Source: CAYUHJ01 sp964444365
Lineage (GTDB): Bacteria > Planctomycetota > Planctomycetia > Gemmatales > Gemmataceae
NCBI GenBank assembly: GCA_964444365.1
Contig: CAYUHJ010000123.1
Coordinates: forward strand, 1 to 17,930
Direction: 5' to 3'
DNA length: 17,930 bases
Below, piece after piece: positions 1 through 6,649 of this stretch. The notes below the pieces were generated by a model. The model was not told the origin of the DNA, searched no databases, and was given only the letters and a program-made list of their open reading frames with translations. The translations under genes were made by a program, and so were the position numbers. The first letter of the stretch is position 1. Each line of letters starts with the position of its first letter.

Positions 1-428
1 AGGGGTTCACGGCCAAGGGCGACATCCGGGTGAACGACGGGTGGGTGATCGACAAAGATTTCGGCCACCTGACCCACGGGTACGTCACCACCAGCCACGC
101 CAGCCAGGGGGCGACCGTCCACAAGGTGTTCGTCGCGGCCTCCGCCGAGTCGCTGAAGGCCACCGACCAGCGGACGGCGTATGTGGCCATCACCCGCGGC
201 AAGGAGCAGGCCGTCATCTTCACCGACGACCGCGAGGAACTGCTGAAGGCGGCCTCGCGGGCGGATACGTCGCTCTCGGCGACGGAACTGGTCGATCCCA
301 AGCCGGCACAACCGACCGCGCTGCCGAAACGCCGCCGGGCGTTCCAGCCCGGCCCGGCCGTACCGGAGTTCGCAGCGGTGTTGGCAAGGCAAGTCGAGGC
401 TACGAGGGGGGACGACCATGCCCGATAA
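1..428 (+). CDS. MobF/TrwC-type conjugative relaxase, C-terminal helicase end (5' truncated by window)
   Basis: The reading frame is open from base 3 and ends at a TAA at 426-428, so only the last ~140 residues are present. Two segments match the end of a superfamily 1 (RecD2-like) helicase: an HGYVTTSHASQG stretch (motif V type) and AYVAITRGKEQAVIFT (motif VI, with the Arg that contacts ATP). These motifs in this order are typical of the C-terminal helicase of TrwC/TraI relaxases, which nick the transfer origin and unwind the strand during conjugation. The relaxase domain itself lies outside the window, so a stand-alone RecD-like helicase is the alternative. The final ~45 residues are a Pro/Ala/Arg-rich tail. 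The gene overlaps the next one by 11 bp. Confidence 0.82.
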   Translation, partial: GFTAKGDIRVNDGWVIDKDFGHLTHGYVTTSHASQGATVHKVFVAASAESLKATDQRTAYVAITRGKEQAVIFTDDREELLKAASRADTSLSATELVDPKPAQPTALPKRRRAFQPGPAVPEFAAVLARQVEATRGDDHAR

Positions 429-921
429 CCACACCCCGCACCAGGACCGCGTCCGCTCGAACCCGCACCTTTCGGGGAGGGTCGGGCAACCGCCCCAGAA
501 GGAGCAGGACGGGGGCGAGGACTCGTGCCCCGCCTTCGGCTACCTGCGGGGCATCCACGACCGCGCCCATGCCGTCGAGTTCCGGTTCAAGACCGGGAAC
601 AGTGTGTGGTTCCCCTACGCCTGGCTCGGCAACTGGAAGTACGACCCGTCCGAGGGGCTGCTGCTCAAGTTCTCCGGCGACCTGGTATACCTGGTGTTGA
701 TCCGGGGAACCAACCTCGACCGACCGCTCGCCGACGGCAGCGTCGATCTCATCCGGGCGGGCTTGCAGCGCCACCGGGTCCTCTGGGTCCGCGAGATGGA
801 GGCGGGAGAGGCGGCCGCCGGTCCCGGACCCGCCATCGACGGCATCGAGGTGGCCGAGTTCGAGTCGCACCAGGCGCTGACCGACTGGCTGGGGCGAACC
901 GCGCCGGCGTTCTGTCGGTGA
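418..921 (+). CDS. Hypothetical protein, translationally coupled to the relaxase
   Basis: A 167-residue protein whose ATG at 418 lies inside the relaxase 3' end, which suggests coupled translation. Residues 1-40 are polar and probably disordered, with many His, Gln, Asn and Pro. Residues ~40-115 look like a compact beta-rich domain with aromatic clusters (GNSVWFPYAWLGNWKYDP, then a hydrophobic strand around LVYLVLIRGTNL). There is no signal peptide or membrane segment, so it is probably cytoplasmic. I do not recognise the family. Position suggests an accessory gene of the mobilisation region, but this is inference. Codon use fits the neighbours, with GC-rich third positions, and this supports it as a real gene. 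Confidence 0.72.
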   Translation: MPDNHTPHQDRVRSNPHLSGRVGQPPQKEQDGGEDSCPAFGYLRGIHDRAHAVEFRFKTGNSVWFPYAWLGNWKYDPSEGLLLKFSGDLVYLVLIRGTNLDRPLADGSVDLIRAGLQRHRVLWVREMEAGEAAAGPGPAIDGIEVAEFESHQALTDWLGRTAPAFCR

Positions 922-1192
922 GCGAGGCGGGAGTGACATGCCTGACGAAGAGTCCGACGCGGCGGGCGGGATTATCGACGGGCGCGCCACAGCCGACGAA
1001 TTGATCGGGTCGTCGTCCGCCACTCCCTCCGGCAGGCGGGCCAGACGGACGAGGTCGCCCGGGCGTTCTACTGCGGCCAGACCGGCCGTGGCGTCGCTCC
1101 CGTTGGATCCGCCGGGTACAAGGCTCATCGTCCGCGGACCCAACGGCCTTGGACGCGAAGCCGCCCGTTCGGCTCGGGCACGCCGGTCGCGG

Positions 1193-1221
1193 TTGCGCCG
1201 GCCCGCGGTCCGTGTTACCCT
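1193..1221 (+). promoter_or_regulatory. Candidate sigma70-type promoter of the small membrane protein/exosortase operon
   Basis: TTGCGC at 1193-1198 and TACCCT at 1216-1221 are separated by exactly 17 bp, and the gene starts at 1245. The same TTGCG-N17 layout occurs upstream of several other genes in this window, which raises its credibility. The -10 box is weak by itself. Confidence 0.45.
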
Positions 1222-1232
1222 GTTCGGGTAAC
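1214..1232. promoter_or_regulatory. Perfect inverted repeat overlapping the -10 box: candidate operator
   Basis: GTTACCC (1214-1220), a 5-nt spacer, then GGGTAAC (1226-1232). It overlaps the proposed -10 box and ends 12 bp before the ATG at 1245. If transcription starts near 1228, the left arm is not transcribed, so a protein-binding site is likelier than an RNA hairpin. Confidence 0.5.
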
Positions 1233-1244
1233 GGAGTCATCTGG

Positions 1245-1496
1245 ATGGTAGAGAAAGAAGACGCGACTCGTCCGGTCCCCGGTGCGGCGGCCGCACCGGG
1301 TCCGGCGGTGAGAAGGCGGGCTGCGCGGCCGTGGCTCTTGTGGGCGGTGTTCGCGCTCGCGGTGGCCGGGGCCGGTGCCCTCGTCGCCGTCCCCCGGCCG
1401 CCCGCCGTCCAGGCCGTCCTGTTCCTCCTCGCTTGCCCGGTGTGCGCCTACCTCGGAGTGCGGCTGATGAACCCGCTCCCGCCGGATGAACGATGA
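1245..1496 (+). CDS. Small membrane protein with two transmembrane helices, partner of the exosortase-like gene
   Basis: An 83-residue protein. The ATG at 1245 is chosen because GGAG lies 8 bp upstream; an in-frame upstream start at 1149 would place the promoter and palindrome inside the gene. Residues 1-30 are polar and Ala/Pro/Arg-rich, with basic RRRAARP just before the first hydrophobic segment, so the N-terminus is probably cytoplasmic. Two hydrophobic stretches follow (about residues 31-50 and 54-72), then a short polar tail. The stop overlaps the next gene by 11 bp, so the two are probably co-translated. I do not recognise the family; a regulatory or structural partner of the exosortase-like protein is inferred from position only. 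Confidence 0.7.
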   Translation: MVEKEDATRPVPGAAAAPGPAVRRRAARPWLLWAVFALAVAGAGALVAVPRPPAVQAVLFLLACPVCAYLGVRLMNPLPPDER

Positions 1497-2559
1497 CCGG
1501 GTCGGACCTCCCATGACGGCCGGCGACCGTTCCGGGCCGATCGCGGCGGCCCGACTGCTGGTCCGCCTGGCCCCCCTCGACTGCCTGAAGGAGAGACGCT
1601 TCTGGAGCTACGCCATGCTCCCGCTGGCGGCGGGCGCGGCCGAAATGCTCATCCTGGCCACGATGCACTTCTACCACCCGAGCCAGTGGGCGCTGGCCGC
1701 GGCCCAGCTCGCGGCCCGCACCCTGCCGCTGCTCCTTTTCGTCCGCCTCCTGGACCGAACCGCCGACCGTCCGTTCCGCCTACGGGTGTGCCCGGCGGCG
1801 CTCGCCCTCTGCATGGCCTGTGCGACGCTCGTGATCCTCGCCGGAACACCGGGCCACCACCCCTGGCACGTCGCGGCCGGCAAGGACGCGGGCCGGCTCG
1901 CCGCCCTGGTGTTCGCGGTCGCCGCTGCGGTCCCGATCCGAGACCTGGCAAGCAGGGCCGCCGGACGGCCGGGGGTGACGACTCTCTTCCTCGTCTCACT
2001 GCTGCCGTTCGCCGACGAGTGGCTGTCCCGGCCGGTCTGGCGGGCGTTCCGCGGGGGGCTCGCCGGACTGATCCAGTTCCTCGTCGAGGCGCAAGGCTGG
2101 CCGGCCTGGGCCGAACGGTATCACGACCCGCGGTGGGGCGGGGCCGTCCTCGTCCGGACGCCGGCCTGGGAGGTCGAGGTGATCCGGGACTGTGGGGACT
2201 TCAGGACCGTTCTCTACTTCGTGGCCCTGTTCGCCGCCATGATGTTGTCGCGGCCGGGTCGGGCGGCCAACCCCGGCAAGGTTATCGTCGCCCTGCTGGT
2301 CGGCGCGGCCGGGGTACTGTCGATAAACGGGTGGCGGATGGCGTCGCTCGTGGCGTTCGCGTCCGAACTGATCGACGCCTGCGGCCGGTCACCCGCGGTG
2401 TACCGGGACATCGCCCGCTTCCACAACGACGGCGGTCCGTGGCTGCTGTACGGCTACGTGGCGTACTTCGGATTGTATCTCTGGGCGTGCGCCTGCTGGC
2501 TCGACCGGAAGCCGAAGTCGCGACGAACAGGCGTCACTGGACGGTCGCGCCGAGGCTGA
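1486..2559 (+). CDS. Exosortase/archaeosortase-like membrane transpeptidase
   Basis: A 357-residue multi-pass membrane protein with about eight hydrophobic segments. Its C-terminal third carries the arrangement of exosortase/archaeosortase enzymes: a Cys at about 236 (VIRDCGDFR), an Asn-x-x-Arg with Arg at about 284 (NGWRMASL) following a hydrophobic helix, and a His at about 313 (RFHNDGG) followed by a last helix pair. Cys, Arg and His are the catalytic residues of that family, which cleaves a C-terminal sorting signal and transfers the protein to another anchor. The usual Cys-Ser-Gly is Cys-Gly-Asp here. A second ATG at 1513 is an equally possible start; 1486 is chosen for its overlap with the upstream gene. 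No PEP-CTERM-like substrate is visible in the window. The 3' end overlaps a convergent gene by 26 bp. Confidence 0.75.
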   Translation: MNDDRVGPPMTAGDRSGPIAAARLLVRLAPLDCLKERRFWSYAMLPLAAGAAEMLILATMHFYHPSQWALAAAQLAARTLPLLLFVRLLDRTADRPFRLRVCPAALALCMACATLVILAGTPGHHPWHVAAGKDAGRLAALVFAVAAAVPIRDLASRAAGRPGVTTLFLVSLLPFADEWLSRPVWRAFRGGLAGLIQFLVEAQGWPAWAERYHDPRWGGAVLVRTPAWEVEVIRDCGDFRTVLYFVALFAAMMLSRPGRAANPGKVIVALLVGAAGVLSINGWRMASLVAFASELIDACGRSPAVYRDIARFHNDGGPWLLYGYVAYFGLYLWACACWLDRKPKSRRTGVTGRSRRG

Positions 2560-3370
2560 ACGATACGGTGCAGGCGGGGTAGGTGTAGCTGCCGGACAGG
2601 CTGCCGTTGGTGCAGGTACGGGTCTCCGACTGGCAGGTCTCCCCCGCGGGGACTTCGTTCGACTGATATGCGGTCACGCCCGAGGCGTGGCTCACCGGGG
2701 TGCCGTTGAAGTCGCAATCGGCGGGCGGGCTGATCGAACAGCTTGCCTCCGGATAGGAGCCCGAAAGTGTGCCGTTGGAGCAGGACCGCGCCTCACCGGC
2801 ACAGGCCTGACCGTAGGGGACCGAGGCGGTCTGATAGGCGGTGACCCCGGACCCGTGGTTCACCGTGTTCCCGTTGAAGGTGCAGTTCGCGGCCGGCGCG
2901 ACGGAGCAGGTGGCCGCGGTGTAGGTGCCCGAGAGGGTTCCGTTGGTGCAGGTGCGGGTCTGGCTCTGGCAGGTCTGGCCGAACGGCACGGACGAGGCCG
3001 CGTAGGCGGTGACACTCGTGCCGTGACTCACGGCCTGTCCGTTGAAGGTGCAACCGGCCGGGGTCGGCGGGTGATAGGTGCAGGTCGGGTTGGCACAGTA
3101 CCACGGGTCGCCGTCGGCACCCATCCACATGGTGTACCCCTGGGCCGCGCAGTCGTTCGGGCCGGGCGTCGGCTCGCAGATCGTCGCGGCCGGGTTGCTA
3201 CAGGGGACCACCACATACGACGGGCTCATGCACCGGGAGGCTTCGGCGGGGAGGGGGAATCCCGCTAGCAACAGACCCAACACGACGGCTTTCAACCGCC
3301 GGGCGGGAGAAGCGGCCGATTGCAAACTAAACCCGCCGCAGTCTTTGCGAAACATCAGCACTTTGAACAT
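2534..3370 (-). CDS. Secreted Cys-rich protein with three 56-residue repeats
   Basis: A 278-residue protein. Residues 1-45 look like a long signal peptide: a basic segment (PARRLK), a hydrophobic core (VVLGLLLAGFPL), and a likely cut after AEA. Residues 46-106 are Cys-rich and unique (Cys at 47, 57, 65, 74, 92, 97). From Cys107 the rest is three units of exactly 56 residues beginning at 107, 163 and 219. Each unit has Cys at positions 1, 28, 35 and 49 and shares FNG, VTAY, a Pro-x-Gly before Cys28, and NGxLSGxY, so two disulfides per unit are likely. Similar repeats occur in secreted proteins of other bacteria, but I know no established function. There is no C-terminal hydrophobic anchor, so it is not an obvious exosortase substrate. 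An internal ATG at 3352 is an alternative start. Confidence 0.82.
   Translation of the reverse strand: MFKVLMFRKDCGGFSLQSAASPARRLKAVVLGLLLAGFPLPAEASRCMSPSYVVVPCSNPAATICEPTPGPNDCAAQGYTMWMGADGDPWYCANPTCTYHPPTPAGCTFNGQAVSHGTSVTAYAASSVPFGQTCQSQTRTCTNGTLSGTYTAATCSVAPAANCTFNGNTVNHGSGVTAYQTASVPYGQACAGEARSCSNGTLSGSYPEASCSISPPADCDFNGTPVSHASGVTAYQSNEVPAGETCQSETRTCTNGSLSGSYTYPACTVSFSLGATVQ
2537..3052 (-). repeat. Three tandem 168-bp coding repeats
   Basis: The units run 3052-2885, 2884-2717 and 2716-2537 on the minus strand and encode the 56-residue Cys-rich modules. The four-cysteine spacing is identical in all three. They are diverged at the nucleotide level, so they are old duplications and not a recent expansion. 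Confidence 0.8.
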
Positions 3371-3403
3371 AACGCTTTCCCGGACTTCTGAAATCTAATT
3401 ATC

Positions 3404-3432
3404 TTATTACATAATATATCGATGTGATGCAA
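3404..3432 (-). promoter_or_regulatory. Promoter of the Cys-rich repeat gene
   Basis: Read on the minus strand: TTGCAT (3432-3427), a 17-bp spacer, and TAATAA (3409-3404), giving a start near 3397 and a leader of about 27 nt. It lies in an AT-rich island (roughly 3390-3460) that stands out sharply from the GC-rich surroundings. Confidence 0.62.
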
Positions 3433-3446
3433 ATCATTATTTTGCA
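3428..3446. promoter_or_regulatory. Inverted repeat over the -35 box: candidate operator
   Basis: TGCAAA, 7 nt, TTTGCA. The left arm covers most of the -35 box of the Cys-rich repeat gene, a placement expected for a repressor site. No regulator gene is adjacent. Confidence 0.45.
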
Positions 3447-3578
3447 GAATATTAAACAATACCTGCGCAACCTTTCTCGGTCATCACACGACCGCGCAGG
3501 GGTCTACCTGCCGGGCAGAAAAGTGCAAGTGCCCTTGTCGCCGGCGGAATACAGCATAAGCTTTGTACGAGATCACTC

Positions 3579-3595
3579 CTGAGACTGTGTCTCAG
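3579..3595. repeat. Perfect inverted repeat CTGAGAC-TGT-GTCTCAG
   Basis: Seven-bp arms around a 3-nt loop, in non-coding sequence. It could be a small hairpin, an operator, or a relic of an insertion-sequence end, since GAGACTGT-like termini occur in some IS families from memory. No transposase is nearby. Confidence 0.35.
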
Positions 3596-3990
3596 AAGAT
3601 GCGTTCGGAGTTTGGCCGGCACGCTCAGCCACCGCGGGGCACTCTCGCACCCGCCGCGACGCGGCTCGCGCTCCCCAGGAGGAGAACCGCCGTGTTGCGC
3701 GCCGATCCGTCGATCCCGTCCCTCCACCCCGCCGTCGCCGCGGCGTACCGGACCGGCGAACCGCACATCGGCCACGCCACGAATGCGGACATCGCGGCGG
3801 TCCCGCCACTCCCGACTGCACCCCGTGACGGAACCGACCGTGTACTGCCGCCAACGAGCGCCTGCACGGGCAGCCGTGGGGAATACGTGACCGGTGGCGG
3901 TCAAAAGTTTACCTCCGCATGCTGCCGAACAGCGGCAAAACTAGCGGAAACTATCCCGGTGATTACCGCCACGGGCCTCGGCCCGAGGAT

Positions 3991-3999
3991 TGCTATGGT
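3991..3999 (+). promoter_or_regulatory. Candidate extended -10 promoter of the DUF1559 operon
   Basis: TGCTATGGT has the TGn extension plus a TATGGT -10 box, 44 bp before the ATG at 4043. No convincing -35 box lies 17 bp upstream, where the sequence is GC-rich and self-complementary. Confidence 0.35.
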
Positions 4000-4042
4000 A
4001 GCCCGATTCGACCCCCGAAACATGGCCCCGAGAGGATGCGTC

Positions 4043-4999
4043 ATGGCAAGACCACCGCGGCTTCGCCGCACCGGCTTCACCCTGATCGAGTTGCTGGTGG
4101 TGATCGCGATCATCGCGATCCTGATCGGGCTTCTGTTGCCCGCGGTCCAGAAGGTCCGCGAGGCCGCCGCCCGCATGAAGTGTCAGAACAACTTGAAGCA
4201 GATCGGGCTGGCCTCCCACGGCTACCACGACGCCAACAAGCAGTTCGCCAAGTCCCGCAACTGGGTCACCCCGCCCGCCGCCCTGCCGGCGGGGACGAAC
4301 GGCCTGTCGGTCAGCGGCTTCCTGTCGCTCATCCTCCCCTACGTCGAGCAAGGCAGCCTCAAAAATCTTTACGACACCGACAAGGGGTTCGACCACGCCG
4401 ACAACCAGATCGCCGTGAACACCAAGATTTCCTTCTACCAATGCCCGTCCGTGCCGGTGGCCGACCGGAACATGCAACTCGACAACATTTTCGCGGCCGG
4501 TTACGGCGGTAGCGAACAGATCGCCGGACGGACGGGCGAGGCGACCGACTACTTCGGGGTCCGCAACTGCCGCGACGTGAACCATTCGCGGACCGGCAAC
4601 GGCATCCTCAGCGGCAACACGAACACCATCCAGTCCGTCACGGACGGCACGTCGAACACGATCCTGGTGGTCGAGAGCGCCGGCAAGCCGTTCAAGTTCG
4701 TCAAGAGCAGCAACCTCGGCAAGCAGTCGGACGCCTACAACTGGTACGGGCCGTGGAGCGGCGACCTGGGGATGGCGCACAACCTTTACACTGTAAACCC
4801 GGACCTCACCACGAGCCGGCCGGGGCCGTGCGTGATGAACTACTCGAACGAGTTCCAGCCGTACAGCTTCCACAACGGCGGGGTGAACGCCGCGCTGGCG
4901 GACGGGTCGGTGCGGTTCCTGCGGGAGTCGATGTCCGCGACCACGTTCTACCGGCTCGGCACCCTGGACGACGGCGAGGTGTTCAGTGAGGATTTCTAG
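4043..4999 (+). CDS. DUF1559 protein with prepilin-type N-terminus (planctomycetal pseudopilin-like)
   Basis: A 318-residue protein. A short basic leader (about 11 residues) is followed by GFTLIELLVVIAIIAILIGL, the type IV prepilin cleavage/methylation signal with the conserved Glu at +5, and then the VQKVREAAAR segment usual in DUF1559. The C-terminal FHNGGVNAALADGSVRF contains the H-X9-DG motif used to define the subfamily. Such proteins are massively expanded in planctomycetes and are thought to be surface or periplasmic pseudopilin-like subunits; their exact role is unknown. The ATG at 4043 is preceded by AGAGG at 7 bp, and the leader length from it suits a prepilin. An in-frame ATG at 4022 is the alternative. 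It is the first gene of a four-gene operon. Confidence 0.93.
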   Translation: MARPPRLRRTGFTLIELLVVIAIIAILIGLLLPAVQKVREAAARMKCQNNLKQIGLASHGYHDANKQFAKSRNWVTPPAALPAGTNGLSVSGFLSLILPYVEQGSLKNLYDTDKGFDHADNQIAVNTKISFYQCPSVPVADRNMQLDNIFAAGYGGSEQIAGRTGEATDYFGVRNCRDVNHSRTGNGILSGNTNTIQSVTDGTSNTILVVESAGKPFKFVKSSNLGKQSDAYNWYGPWSGDLGMAHNLYTVNPDLTTSRPGPCVMNYSNEFQPYSFHNGGVNAALADGSVRFLRESMSATTFYRLGTLDDGEVFSEDF

Positions 5000-5441
5000 T
5001 ACTCTTCGACTCGCCGCCCTCGCGGGTGCGGTGGCCTGTTGCACCGGGTGCGGGTCCGACAACCGCCAGACCCACCCGGCGTCCGGGACCGTTTCGTTCG
5101 GCGGGAAGCCGGCCAAGGGGGTCGTCGTGACCCTCATTCCCGCCGACGCCCAAACGTTGCCGCTGACCGGCTACCCGCGCGGGGAGGTGGACGCGGACGG
5201 CCGGTTCACGCTGACAACGCTCTCCCCCGGCGACGGCGCGCCGGCCGGGGAGTACAAACTGACCCTCCGGTGGCCGGTCGACCTCGCGGGGAAGGCCAAG
5301 TCGCTGGCCGAAGCGCAGGGCGAGGGCGGCGACGCCGACAAGCTGAAGTCGAGGTACGCCGACCCGAAAACGACCCCCTGGTCGGTCACGATCAAACCCG
5401 GCGACAACGCGCTGGCCCCCGTGGCCATCCCCGAGCGCTGA
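4986..5441 (+). CDS. Small lipoprotein with carboxypeptidase-regulatory/transthyretin-like domain
   Basis: A 151-residue protein starting with GTG at 4986, overlapping the DUF1559 stop by 14 bp. The N-terminus has Arg, a hydrophobic stretch (LAALAGAVA) and a Cys-rich CCTGCGSD region where a lipobox-type cysteine sits around 18-22, so it is probably lipid-anchored. The remainder is a beta-sandwich-type domain: a SGTVSFGGKPAKGVVVTLIP start, a DADGRFTL strand, then PAGEYKLTL, the pattern of carboxypeptidase regulatory-like domains. In planctomycetes a lipoprotein of this kind very often follows a DUF1559 gene, so a shared structure at the cell surface is likely, although no reaction is known. 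Confidence 0.85.
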   Translation: MRISSTLRLAALAGAVACCTGCGSDNRQTHPASGTVSFGGKPAKGVVVTLIPADAQTLPLTGYPRGEVDADGRFTLTTLSPGDGAPAGEYKLTLRWPVDLAGKAKSLAEAQGEGGDADKLKSRYADPKTTPWSVTIKPGDNALAPVAIPER

Positions 5442-5455
5442 CAGCGGAGTTCGCC

Positions 5456-6649
5456 GTGCGGATGAAGCGGCTTGTCCGAACCGTTCACCTGACGCTGGCC
5501 GCCGTCGCCGGCCCACCGCTGTTCGTTCTCGCCGTCACCGGCGCGCTGCTCGTCTTCCCCGACCCGCTCGGCCGGGCCGTCCACGGCGACCGCGTCGCAG
5601 ACCCGACCGACCCGACCGTCAAGCCCGCCTCGGAACTCATTGCGGCCGCACACTCCGCTTTGCCGGCCGACGATCGTGTAGTGCGGATGCAATATCCGAA
5701 GGCACCCGGGGACGCGCTCGTCGCCCAGACGGAAGCTGAACGCGGGGTCGTCCTCGACCCCGCCACCGCCAAGGTATTGCGGGTTGTCGAGGTGGACGGT
5801 TTCGACATCCACCACTTTCTGATCCGCCTCCACGTCGATCTGCTTGCGGGGGAGGTCGGAGGGTGGGCCACGGGCCTGACGGCCGTCGCGCTGATCCTGT
5901 TGTGCTTGACGGGCCTCTACCTGTGGTGGCCTCGCGGCCGGTGGGCGTGGCACTACTTCACGGTGAAGTTCACCGGCGGCCGTCCGCGGCTGAACTATGA
6001 CCTCCACCGTGCAAGCGGCCTGTACACTTCGGCCCTCCTGTTCGTGATCGCCGTCACGGGTGCGACGATGGCCTTCTACAGTTTCGTGACGCCGGCGGTA
6101 TACTGGCTCACCGGCTCCTCGCCCAAGAAGCCGGGGCCGACCCGGGTGTTGGCGACTGGGCCGAAGACTCCGCTCACGGCCGACGAGGTGGTGTCCATCG
6201 CCAAGTCCCACGTCCCCGACACCGTGCTGTACCGCCTGTACCCGCCGAAGGCCAACGACGCCCCGTACCGCGTCTTCCTGCTCCCGGCCCGCGACCGGCT
6301 CACGCGGTTCGAGGAAACCCGGCTGGTGATCGACCCGTACACGGGGGCGGTCCTTCACGAAGACGGGCCGCGAACGATGTCCGCGGGCGACCGCACGATG
6401 CGCTGGCTCCTGCCGCTGCACTTCGGCACGGTCGGCGGAACGCCGATGCGGGTCGCGTACGTTTTCGCGTCGCTCAGTCCGGTGCTGCTGGCGGTCACCG
6501 GCTTCCTCATATGGCGGAAGCGCGCCCCCGCCCGTCGTGCGGCGGGCCGCCCTCCCGCGACGACCGCAGAACCGCGTCCGCCGGCGGACGATATCGATCC
6601 GGCCGCCGAGCTATCACCGACCGTCGGACCTGTGGGAGAACACCCGTGA
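5456..6649 (+). CDS. PepSY-associated transmembrane protein
   Basis: A 397-residue inner-membrane protein. An N-terminal helix (about 15-35) is followed by a periplasmic PepSY-like domain (about 60-115), a His-rich stretch (FDIHHFLIRLHVDLLAG) leading into a helix that ends in TGLYLWWPRGRW, another helix after NYDLHRASG, a second PepSY-like domain (about 240-300), and a last helix pair beginning at LPLHFGTVGG and ending at TGFLIWRKR. The conserved histidines and TG..LWW motif are hallmarks of PepSY_TM proteins (PiuB-like), often tied to metal or heme handling or membrane redox. GTG at 5456 has CGGAG 6 bp upstream; ATG at 5462 is possible. The C-terminal tail is Pro/Ala-rich and cytoplasmic. 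The stop overlaps the next start by 4 bp. Confidence 0.88.
   Translation: MRMKRLVRTVHLTLAAVAGPPLFVLAVTGALLVFPDPLGRAVHGDRVADPTDPTVKPASELIAAAHSALPADDRVVRMQYPKAPGDALVAQTEAERGVVLDPATAKVLRVVEVDGFDIHHFLIRLHVDLLAGEVGGWATGLTAVALILLCLTGLYLWWPRGRWAWHYFTVKFTGGRPRLNYDLHRASGLYTSALLFVIAVTGATMAFYSFVTPAVYWLTGSSPKKPGPTRVLATGPKTPLTADEVVSIAKSHVPDTVLYRLYPPKANDAPYRVFLLPARDRLTRFEETRLVIDPYTGAVLHEDGPRTMSAGDRTMRWLLPLHFGTVGGTPMRVAYVFASLSPVLLAVTGFLIWRKRAPARRAAGRPPATTAEPRPPADDIDPAAELSPTVGPVGEHP

Larger units (their letters stand above)
922..1244 (+). other. Gene-poor stretch, possible decayed small gene
   Basis: No intact gene is convincing here. An ATG at 938 preceded by a purine-rich GAGGCGGGAG opens a frame of 97 codons; its first ~24 residues look protein-like (MPDEESDAAGGIIDGRATAD) but it then turns into Arg/Ser-rich low-complexity sequence. 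From about 1000 a different frame becomes the more protein-like one (it contains AGQTDEVARAFYCGQTGRG) and runs without a stop to 1249. This may be a small gene broken by a frameshift, or chance open frames in GC-rich DNA. The right end holds the promoter and palindrome of the next operon. Confidence 0.3.
3447..4042. other. Long intergenic stretch upstream of the DUF1559 operon
   Basis: About 600 bp with no gene I can support. The frame of the DUF1559 gene stays open back to 3563, and a GTG at 3692 is preceded by GGAGGAG, but the translation lacks domains and runs straight into the real start. The stretch contains a perfect hairpin at 3579-3595 and the candidate promoter near 3994. It may hold a decayed gene or a long regulatory region. 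Confidence 0.4.

Noticed and set aside
400..1143. A 247-codon minus-strand frame
   Set aside because: It lies antisense to the hypothetical gene at 418-921, lacks domains, and its composition is typical of shadow frames.
3563..4042. N-terminal extension of the DUF1559 gene, with GTG at 3692 after GGAGGAG
   Set aside because: A prepilin signal needs a short leader; the extension would place ~160 residues before it, and AGAGG correctly precedes 4043.
5171..6421. A 416-codon minus-strand frame, and another at 3941-5137
   Set aside because: Both are antisense to strongly supported genes (PepSY protein, DUF1559) and rich in Arg/Gly/Val without recognisable motifs.
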